From assembly GCA_014360395.1 (NCBI GenBank), contig JACIXM010000190.1, positions 1-11,126 of the forward strand: 11,126 bases of DNA, read 5' to 3'. Numbering within the stretch: position 1 is the first letter of the stretch; each line of letters starts with the position of its first letter. Made by a program: the position numbers and the translations under genes. This document shows, piece after piece, positions 6,631-11,126 of this stretch. The stretch is from Actinotalea sp. GTDB lineage: Bacteria > Actinomycetota > Actinomycetes > Actinomycetales > Cellulomonadaceae. Under the pieces are notes generated by a model that saw only the letters and a program-made list of their open reading frames with translations, was not told the DNA's origin and ran no database searches.

Positions 6631-6978
6631 ATGAGCAGCGCGCCCGACCGTGAGGCTCTGCCCATCCCCGACTACGACCACCTGCCCGTGACGGGGCTCG
6701 CCCACCGGATCCGTTCCCTGGAGGCGGAGCAGGTCGACAGCCTCATCGCCTATGAACGGGCCCACGCCGACCGCCTGCCGGTGCTGCAGGTCCTCGAGGT
6801 CCGTCTGCAGGAGCTGGCGGACGGTGCCACGCCGTCGGGCGGTGATGCTGCGGGCCTCGCGCCGTCGCAGGCCCCCGCCCCCCAGGGCGGCGGCAAGGTC
6901 ACCCCCGAGACCGAGGGACCGGTGCAGAATCCGCCGTCCCAGGGCGTGCCCACCAACCCCGCCCAGCCCCGTCGCTGA
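6631..6978 (+). CDS. DUF8129-type actinobacterial protein (unknown function)
   Basis: A 115-residue cytoplasmic protein. Residues 9-72 form the conserved core: LPIPDYDHLPVTGLAHRIRSL, then a helix ending LIAYERAHADRLPVLQVLEVRL and ELADGATPSGG. This is the DYDxLP...HRIRSL...YExxHAxR...PSGG pattern I associate with DUF8129 proteins of actinobacteria; function is not established, and some relatives have been called lipid-droplet-associated. The rest (about 73-115) is Pro/Gly/Gln-rich and probably disordered. GAGGAGGT sits 4 bases before the ATG, a strong ribosome binding site. It lies 83 bases after the kinase gene with a possible promoter of its own, so it is probably not part of the glycosylation pair. 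The next gene starts 53 bases on. Confidence 0.82.
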   Translation: MSSAPDREALPIPDYDHLPVTGLAHRIRSLEAEQVDSLIAYERAHADRLPVLQVLEVRLQELADGATPSGGDAAGLAPSQAPAPQGGGKVTPETEGPVQNPPSQGVPTNPAQPRR

Positions 6979-6995
6979 GCCGACCGGCGGCGCGC

Positions 6996-7025
6996 CTGCC
7001 ACCAGACGCCGGCACGACCTACCGT
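6996..7025 (+). promoter_or_regulatory. Putative promoter for a leaderless mRNA
   Basis: CTGCCA (6996-7001, 4 of 6 matches to TTGACA) and TACCGT (7020-7025, TAnnnT) are 18 bases apart. The ATG at 7032 lies 7 bases after the -10, where transcription should start, and no Shine-Dalgarno is visible before it. That geometry is typical of leaderless actinobacterial genes; inferred. Confidence 0.45.
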
Positions 7026-7031
7026 GGTGCC

Positions 7032-7541
7032 ATGCCCCTGCTGCGCCGCCGCCCCGCCCTGCCGGACGACGTCCGGTCCCGTCTCGACCTGACCGCTGGT
7101 GACGCCCCGCTCGCGGCAGGACGGACGACGACGGACGGCTGGGTCGTCGCGACGCGCCGAGGGCTGGTGGTCCTCGACGGCGACGGCGACCTGCGCCGGG
7201 CGTGGACGGACGTCGACGGTGCCCGGCTGGACCCGGCGTCCGGCGAGCTGACGATCACCTGGGTCGACGGCACGGCGACCACGACGCTGCCGCTCGTGCA
7301 GGACGCCGCCCGCGACCTCGCGCGGGCCGTCCACGACCGGGTCCAGTCGTCGGTCGTCCACTCCGAGCGGGTCGAGGTCGGCGGGGGGCGCACCGTGCGG
7401 GTGGTCCTGCGCCGCGACGACGACGGCGCGCTGCTCACCCAGGTCATCGGGGCGGGCGACGTCGACCTCGCCGACCCGGGCACGGCCGCCGCCGTCGACG
7501 CCGCGGAGGCCCGCGTGCGGGAGGCGGCGGGCCTGCGCTGA
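7032..7541 (+). CDS. Conserved-looking hypothetical protein with beta-rich core (169 aa)
   Basis: I do not recognise a named family. Seen in the sequence: a basic N-terminus (MPLLRRRPALPDDVRSRLDL), then alternating strands about 28-88 (WVVATRRGLVVLDGDGDLRRAWTDV, ITWVDGTATTTLPL), a helix about 90-107, strands 110-140 and a C-terminal helix (152-168) rich in Ala, Arg and Glu. Alternating short hydrophobic strands with conserved-looking Trp at 37, 58 and 77 followed by helices would fit a PH-like or similar small beta-barrel fold, but this is a guess. No signal peptide, membrane segment or catalytic motif. Almost every codon ends in G/C, so coding is convincing. The ATG at 7032 directly follows a TACCGT -10 with no ribosome binding site, so the message is probably leaderless. 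tRNA-Asn follows 95 bases downstream. Confidence 0.75.
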   Translation: MPLLRRRPALPDDVRSRLDLTAGDAPLAAGRTTTDGWVVATRRGLVVLDGDGDLRRAWTDVDGARLDPASGELTITWVDGTATTTLPLVQDAARDLARAVHDRVQSSVVHSERVEVGGGRTVRVVLRRDDDGALLTQVIGAGDVDLADPGTAAAVDAAEARVREAAGLR

Positions 7542-7557
7542 GCCGCCCGCCGGACGC

Positions 7558-7569
7558 CCGCTCGAGCGG
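7558..7569. repeat. Perfect 12-bp palindrome CCGCTCGAGCGG
   Basis: A perfect palindrome without spacer, 17 bases after the stop of the 169-aa gene. It may be part of a weak terminator or a protein-binding site; its lack of a loop makes a hairpin poor. Short palindromes like this also occur by chance in GC-rich DNA. Confidence 0.3.
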
Positions 7570-7590
7570 CGTCACCCCTGCGACACGCCG

Positions 7591-7622
7591 GTGACAGGGC
7601 ACTCCCGGAGTTCGGGTAGCAT
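7591..7622 (+). promoter_or_regulatory. Promoter of tRNA-Asn
   Basis: GTGACA (7591-7596, 5 of 6 to TTGACA) and TAGCAT (7617-7622, TAnnnT) precede the tRNA. The 20-base spacing is longer than the usual 17-18, so the -10 call is stronger than the -35. The tRNA begins 15 bases after the -10. Confidence 0.5.
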
Positions 7623-7636
7623 TGCGAACCGCGCGA

Positions 7637-7709
<73 letters not shown>

Positions 7710-7728
7710 CAGAGCAGAACCGCAGGTC

Positions 7729-7750
7729 AGGCCCCGTTTCGGCGGGGCCT
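7729..7750 (+). terminator. Intrinsic terminator after tRNA-Asn
   Basis: AGGCCCCG (7729-7736) pairs perfectly with CGGGGCCT (7743-7750) around a 6-nt loop TTTCGG. It is followed by TTCTGCTTGTCC, a broken T-rich tail. An outer AGCAGA/TCTGCT pair (near 7712 and 7751) could lengthen the structure. It lies 20 bases beyond the tRNA end, as expected for its terminator. Confidence 0.75.
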
Positions 7751-7760
7751 TCTGCTTGTC

Positions 7761-7781
7761 CGTGCCAGATACGTGCCAGAT
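7761..7781. repeat. Tandem direct repeat CGTGCCAGAT x2, 11-bp period
   Basis: CGTGCCAGAT occurs at 7761-7770 and exactly again at 7772-7781 with one base between, so the two copies lie one helical turn apart. This resembles paired arm-type binding sites of a tyrosine integrase; a related pair (GTGTCAT, also 11-bp period) lies beyond the IS at 9313-9330. Interpretation is inferred. Confidence 0.55.
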
Positions 7782-7857
7782 CAACTTGGTCGCCGCTCGC
7801 ATGCGGACGACGCCCATGCCCGCTCCGAAGCATCGGGAACCGCGCGGATCGGATGAC

Positions 7858-9281
7858 GTCCCGGGGAGTGGTGTAGCTCGTTCGCGTGCTGCTCTGCGTC
7901 GTGGGTAACTATGCCGTCTTGATCTCGGTGTTCGCCTCCTTGATCGGTCGGGTCGGCAGTGCGGTGGGCTCGGGCGGGTTCAGCTGGGCCATGGAGGCTT
8001 CGGACAGGTAGCGGCGGTCGGTGACCTGCCACTCGTCGTGGGCCTCGATCAGGACGCAGGCGGAGAGCCGGTGCAGGGCGGCGGCGTTGGGGAAGATCCC
8101 GACGACCTCGGTGCGGCGCTTGACCTCCCGGTTGATGCGCTCCAGGGGGTTGGTGGACCAGATCTTGCGCCAGTGCGCCTCGGGGAAGTCCGCGAAGGCG
8201 GTGATGTCCTCGCGGGCGTCGCGCAGCATCTCGGCGATGGCCGGCAGCTGCGGCTCGAGCATGGCCGCGACGGTCTCGACCTGCTCGCGGACCAGGGGCC
8301 CGGTGGGCTGGGCGAAGATCGTGCGGACCGCGGCGGCGACCATCTCGGTGTTGCCCTTGGTGACCTTGGACAGCACGTTGCGCATGAAGTGGACCCGGCA
8401 CCGCTGCCACGTCGCGCCGAGCAGGACCGCCTCGATGGCGTTCATCAGGCCGCGGTGGTGGTCGGAGACCACCAGCTGGACCCCAGCCAGGCCGCGGTCA
8501 CGCAGGCTCCGCAGGAAGTCGGTCCAGAAGTCCTCGGTCTCGCTGTCCCCGACCGCGCTGCCCAAAACCTCCCGGCGCCCGTCGGCGGAGACCCCGGTGG
8601 CGATCACGACCGCCTGGGACACGACCCGGCCGTTGATGCGGGCCTTGCAGTAGGTCGCGTCCAGGAAGACGTAGGGGAACCCGACGTGGTCCAGCGGCCG
8701 GGTGGCCCAGGCAGTGACGTCGGCGTCGAGCTGGGCGCAGATCCGGGAGACCTCGGACTTGGAGATCCCCGAGGTCACTCCCAGGGCCTCGACCACGTCG
8801 TCGACCTTGCGGGTGGAGACCCCGTGCACGTACGCCTCCATGATGACCGCGTGCAGGGCCACGTCGATGCGCCGGCGCGGGGCCAGCAGCGTCGGGAAGA
8901 ACGACCCGGTGCGGGTCTTGGGGATCTTGACCGTCAGATCCCCGGCCGTGGTCGCCACCACCTTGTCCCGGGTCCCGTTGCGCTGGGTGGTCCGCTCGGG
9001 GGTGCGCTGGTGCGGGCCGGCGCCGATGTGGGCGGTGGCCTCGGCGTCCACCAGGGCCTGCAGCATCGCCCCGAGCATCATCCGCACCACGTCCCCGCCG
9101 TCGGCGGCGCGCAGTGCTTCGGACAGCTCCAGCAGGGCAGACTGATCCAGGGTCATCGCGTGATTCCTCTCCATGAGTCGCTTGGTCGCTTCTCACAGAG
9201 CCTCACGCGGTGGCCCGCTCACGTGATGGACCGACACGGCCACCAAGATCACGAACCCGAGCTACACCACTCCAGGGGACT
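7858..9281 (-). mobile_element. IS256-family insertion sequence
   Basis: One transposase gene flanked by terminal inverted repeats. The left end at 7865-7880 reads GGAGTGGTGTAGCTCG and its exact complement is at 9259-9274. Extending outward to 7858 and 9281 gives 21 matches in 23 positions, starting GTCCC, and those limits are used here. No 8-9-bp target duplication is seen at either choice of ends. Inside the right end, GGTGGCC (9209-9215) and GGCCACC (9238-9244) form a hairpin that could block transcription entering from outside. The element looks intact. Confidence 0.85.
7909..9156 (-). CDS. IS256-family (Mutator-type) DDE transposase
   Basis: A 415-residue transposase. The catalytic DDE set is visible: D166 in YVFLDATYCKARINGR, D232 in LVVSDHHRGL, and E339 in STNPLERINREVKRR. 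The spacing matches IS256 (about 107 residues between the second Asp and the Glu). The family motif WQRCRVHFMRNVL (250-262) is present. The N-terminal half (RTPERTTQRNGTRDK, then the HGVSTRKVDDVVEALG helix) is the DNA-binding part. It cuts and joins the element ends for replicative-circle or cut-and-paste movement, as known for the family. Length is normal and there is no frameshift, so it is probably active. The ATG at 9156 was chosen because AGAGGA lies about 8 bases upstream; an in-frame ATG at 9174 would add six residues (MERNHA) and has no ribosome binding site. Confidence 0.95.
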   Translation of the reverse strand: MTLDQSALLELSEALRAADGGDVVRMMLGAMLQALVDAEATAHIGAGPHQRTPERTTQRNGTRDKVVATTAGDLTVKIPKTRTGSFFPTLLAPRRRIDVALHAVIMEAYVHGVSTRKVDDVVEALGVTSGISKSEVSRICAQLDADVTAWATRPLDHVGFPYVFLDATYCKARINGRVVSQAVVIATGVSADGRREVLGSAVGDSETEDFWTDFLRSLRDRGLAGVQLVVSDHHRGLMNAIEAVLLGATWQRCRVHFMRNVLSKVTKGNTEMVAAAVRTIFAQPTGPLVREQVETVAAMLEPQLPAIAEMLRDAREDITAFADFPEAHWRKIWSTNPLERINREVKRRTEVVGIFPNAAALHRLSACVLIEAHDEWQVTDRRYLSEASMAQLNPPEPTALPTRPIKEANTEIKTA

Positions 9282-9312
9282 CACCCGTTGCCACAGTCCC
9301 ACTCCGCCCGTC

Positions 9313-9330
9313 GTGTCATTAGTGTGTCAT
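9313..9330. repeat. Tandem direct repeat GTGTCAT x2, 11-bp period
   Basis: GTGTCAT at 9313-9319 and again at 9324-9330, exactly 11 bp apart. The GTGYCA core and 11-bp period are shared with the pair at 7761-7781 on the other side of the IS. Confidence 0.5.
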
Positions 9331-9447
9331 AAGGAGACTACCCGCCGAACCACTCTGCGACACCTGGTTCCTGGCATACGCCCAGGTCAGAATAGGTTTG
9401 GTGAGCCGGTTCCACTCCGTTCATGCCAGTTCCCGGATCCCGATTTC

Positions 9448-9471
9448 GGTTCGAATCCCACTCGGGGCACC
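9448..9471 (+). other. tRNA 3'-end-like fragment, candidate attachment-site remnant
   Basis: A T-loop TTCGAAT preceded by GG, a T-stem 3' arm CCCAC, an acceptor-like 3' arm TCGGGGC, an A and then CC: the 3' third of a tRNA with nothing tRNA-like upstream. The matching 5' acceptor GCCCCGA is absent, as is a 5' T-stem. It differs from the tRNA-Asn 3' end at 7690-7709. Integrative elements commonly leave such a duplicated tRNA 3' end at one attachment site. Confidence 0.45.
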
Positions 9472-9472
9472 C

Positions 9473-9499
9473 GGCGACCACCCGCATCCCAGGGTCGCC
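9473..9499 (-). terminator. Candidate hairpin terminator of the cupin gene
   Basis: GGCGACC (9473-9479) and GGTCGCC (9493-9499) form a perfect 7-bp stem with a 13-nt loop, extendable by two pairs across one bulged base. It lies 39 bases beyond the stop of the minus-strand cupin gene. No T-tract on that strand. Confidence 0.3.
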
Positions 9500-9537
9500 C
9501 GGCCCGGTTGTGCCACCGCTACCCGTCCCGACCGACG

Positions 9538-9879
9538 TCAGCCTCGCGCGACCTGCTCCGGCTCCAGCCCCGTCACGGTGGTCAGGAGGAAGACGCTGTC
9601 CTCGCGCGCCGTGACGGCGTGCCGCTCGTGCGTCAGCTCCACGAGGGACCCCGCGTCGACGACGGTCGCCGGCTGGCCCGTCACCTCGACGCTGCCGACG
9701 AGCACCTGCAGGCTCGCCGCGTGGGGCGAGTTGTGCTCACCCAGCTCGCTGCCCCGGGTGAGCGCGATGACGCTCTGCCGCAGGACGCCGTCGTGGACGA
9801 GCAGCTCGGCACTGCGGCCGTTGTCGCCCGAGCGGGCGAGGTCCAGGTGCTGGCGCGCGATCGCCACCAGGTCCGCCAT
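9538..9879 (-). CDS. Small cupin-fold protein
   Basis: A 113-residue protein starting MADLVAIARQHLDLARSG. The central part looks like a single cupin_2 barrel: LRQSVIALTRGSELGEHNSPHAASLQVLVGSVEVTG, VVDAGSLVELTHERHAVTAREDSVFLLTTV. It has the GxxLxEH...LQVLxGxV and later ERH...EDSxxLL strands of short actinobacterial cupins. Potential ligands are H49, H53, H84 and H87. The substrate is not predictable; such proteins bind metals or small molecules and rarely have a defined reaction. The start at 9879 is chosen for GAGGAGG about 6 bases upstream; the frame stays open further (to 10302), but that upstream part overlaps the divergent gene and lacks a ribosome binding site. Its 181-bp upstream region is shared with the CNNM gene. 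It borders the mobile scar but its codon use is host-like. Confidence 0.8.
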   Translation of the reverse strand: MADLVAIARQHLDLARSGDNGRSAELLVHDGVLRQSVIALTRGSELGEHNSPHAASLQVLVGSVEVTGQPATVVDAGSLVELTHERHAVTAREDSVFLLTTVTGLEPEQVARG

Positions 9880-9955
9880 GGTGCCTCCTCGGTCCGGTCG
9901 TCGCTCCATCCCAGCACGGTGACCCGTGCCGAGCACGCCGGCCGCCGTCGGCACA

Positions 9956-9985
9956 GTTGACGGAGCAGACCACCTTTTCGTTGAC
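9956..9985. promoter_or_regulatory. Intergenic region with two GTTGAC direct repeats
   Basis: GTTGAC occurs at 9956-9961 and 9980-9985, 24 bp apart, in the gap between the divergent cupin and CNNM genes. Each contains TTGAC, resembling a -35, but no matching TAnnnT is found 16-19 bases downstream. They could be repeated regulator sites or a chance repeat. Confidence 0.25.
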
Positions 9986-10060
9986 TCCTCCCATGGACGA
10001 CCCCTGCAGTCCCGGCACCCCCCGACCGAGCGGCGCACCGCCGGCCCGAGGGGGTGCAGC

Positions 10061-11126
10061 ATGGACCAGGACACGCTGACCAACATCGCGCTCGTCCTGG
10101 GGTTCATCCTCCTGGGGGGCCTCTTCGCCGGGACCGAGCTCGCGCTGGTCTCCCTGCGGGAGAGCCAGGTCAACCGGCTCGAGAAGCAGGGGCACCGCGG
10201 GGCCCGGGTCGCGGCCGTCGCCCGCAACCCCAACCGGTTCCTCGCCGCCGTGCAGATCGGGGTCACCGTCGCCGGCTTCTTCTCGGCGGCCTTCGGGGCC
10301 ACGACCCTGGCCCCCGACTTCGTGCCCGTCCTTCAGGACGCCGGTGTCCCGGCGCGCGTCGCGGAGCCCGCGGCGCTGATCGTCCTCACCCTCTTCATCG
10401 CCTACCTGTCCCTGGTGCTCGGGGAGCTGGTGCCCAAGCGGCTGGCGCTGCAGCGGGCGGCGACCGTCGCCCTCGTGGTCGGGCCGCCGCTGGACCGGTT
10501 CGCCGGGCTCATGCGGCCGGTGATCTGGCTGCTCTCGGTCTCGACCAACGCCGTGATCCGACTGCTCGGCGGCGACCCCCGCGCCACCTCGGAGGAGATG
10601 ACGGACGAGGAGCTGCGCGACCTCGTCATCGCGCACGAGGGGCTCGCCGAGGACGAGCGCCGCATCCTCCACGACGTCTTCGACGCCGCAGACCGCTCGC
10701 TCGGGGAGGTCATGCGCCCGCGGGGGGAGGTCGCCTTCCTGGCCGCCCGGCTGACCGTCGCCGAGGCCGTCGCCGAGGTCGGCGACAAGCCGTACTCCCG
10801 CTACCCGGTCACCGGGACCGACTTCGACGACGTCGTCGGCTTCCTCCACGTGCGCGACCTGCTCGGCGCCCCGGCGACGACGACGGTGCGGCGCCTGTCC
10901 CGGGAGGTGCTGCACCTGCCCTCCACGAACCGGGTGCTGCCCACCCTGTCGCGGATGCGGCGCGAGGGCATCCACATCGCCGTCGTGGTGGACGAGTACG
11001 GGGGCACGGACGGGATCGTCACGCTCGAGGACCTGGTCGAGGAGCTCGTCGGGGACATCCGCGACGAGTACGACCTCGAGGAGACCGACCGCGACCCGGT
11101 CCCCGGGAGCCCCACCTCGATCGACG
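10061..11126 (+). CDS. CNNM/CBS-domain membrane protein (HlyC/CorC family), 3' end beyond window
   Basis: The first 355 residues of an integral membrane protein; the frame is open to the last base, so the C-terminus is missing. The CNNM (DUF21) domain spans about 1-185, with membrane segments near 8-30, 60-85, 103-125 and 133-165. It has FAGTELALVSLR (22-33) and GELVPKRLAL (121-130). A CBS pair follows (about 215-335), ending in DEYGGTDGIVTLEDLVEELVGDI (311-333). The domain expected next is CorC_HlyC, out of view. Family members such as bacterial CorC/MpfA are implicated in Mg2+ or Co2+ export and magnesium homeostasis, with CBS domains binding adenine nucleotides. The old 'hemolysin' name is not supported as a function. 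The ATG at 10061 follows GAGGGGGT by 5 bases. A second paralogue often lies downstream in actinobacteria; not visible here. Confidence 0.92.
   Translation, partial: MDQDTLTNIALVLGFILLGGLFAGTELALVSLRESQVNRLEKQGHRGARVAAVARNPNRFLAAVQIGVTVAGFFSAAFGATTLAPDFVPVLQDAGVPARVAEPAALIVLTLFIAYLSLVLGELVPKRLALQRAATVALVVGPPLDRFAGLMRPVIWLLSVSTNAVIRLLGGDPRATSEEMTDEELRDLVIAHEGLAEDERRILHDVFDAADRSLGEVMRPRGEVAFLAARLTVAEAVAEVGDKPYSRYPVTGTDFDDVVGFLHVRDLLGAPATTTVRRLSREVLHLPSTNRVLPTLSRMRREGIHIAVVVDEYGGTDGIVTLEDLVEELVGDIRDEYDLEETDRDPVPGSPTSID

Larger units (their letters stand above)
9282..9537. other. Gene-free AT-richer scar of a lost integrative element
   Basis: No supportable gene is seen from the IS end to the cupin gene. 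Base composition is visibly lower in G+C than its neighbours, at least to about 9450. It holds the GTGTCAT tandem pair (9313-9330), an ACCTGG/CCAGGT inverted repeat (9362-9367 and 9382-9387) and a tRNA 3'-end-like fragment (9448-9471). Together these suggest an old attachment region whose integrase and cargo are gone; this is inference. Confidence 0.4.

Noticed and set aside
9395..9472. A complete tRNA gene ending at 9472
   Set aside because: Only the 3' third is tRNA-like; no matching 5' acceptor, D-arm or anticodon arm upstream.
9737..10975. Minus-strand open frame (412 aa) spanning the CNNM gene and intergenic region
   Set aside because: Antisense to a well-recognised membrane protein, low-complexity charged composition, crosses the divergent promoter region.

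Overview
The window is very GC-rich, with third codon positions almost entirely G or C. It carries a RamB/ScfR-type regulator, a DUF8129-type protein and tRNA genes without an encoded CCA end. Together these point to an actinomycete, most likely a Micrococcales member of the Cellulomonadaceae type; the family-level placement is inference.

Left part (1-3795). A RamB/ScfR-like regulator of short-chain fatty-acid or acetate metabolism (47-1558, +) converges on a small acidic helical protein (1599-1784, -), with a 10-bp hairpin between and over their ends. Next, on the minus strand, is a secreted cell-wall-type protein (1879-3609). It combines a signal peptide, a His/Asp metallo-domain, a peptidoglycan-binding domain and five FG-GAP/VCBS repeats. 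Its 5' leader can fold so that the Shine-Dalgarno sequence is buried in either of two alternative hairpins.

Centre (3796-7541). A CAU-anticodon tRNA, probably the lysidine-modified tRNA-Ile2, is followed by a translationally coupled pair. The first gene is a GT4 glycosyltransferase resembling poly(glycerol-phosphate) alpha-glucosyltransferases; the second is an aminoglycoside-phosphotransferase/choline-kinase-fold kinase. They look like a wall-polymer decoration module. Then come a DUF8129-type protein and a small protein of unknown function that is probably read from a leaderless mRNA.

Right part (7542-11126). tRNA-Asn(GTT) with a promoter and an intrinsic terminator is followed by a patch of mobile DNA. 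This holds tandem 11-bp-period repeats, a complete IS256-family insertion sequence (about 7858-9281), a second pair of related 11-bp-period repeats, and a 3'-end fragment of a different tRNA. I read the patch as the scar of a lost integrative element into which the IS jumped. Beyond it, a small cupin protein (minus) and a CNNM/CBS (HlyC/CorC) membrane protein (plus, cut by the window end) diverge from a shared intergenic region.

No complete previously undescribed system is evident. The best candidates for a second look are the glycosyltransferase-kinase pair, the domain architecture and leader of the secreted protein, and the repeat-flanked mobile scar.
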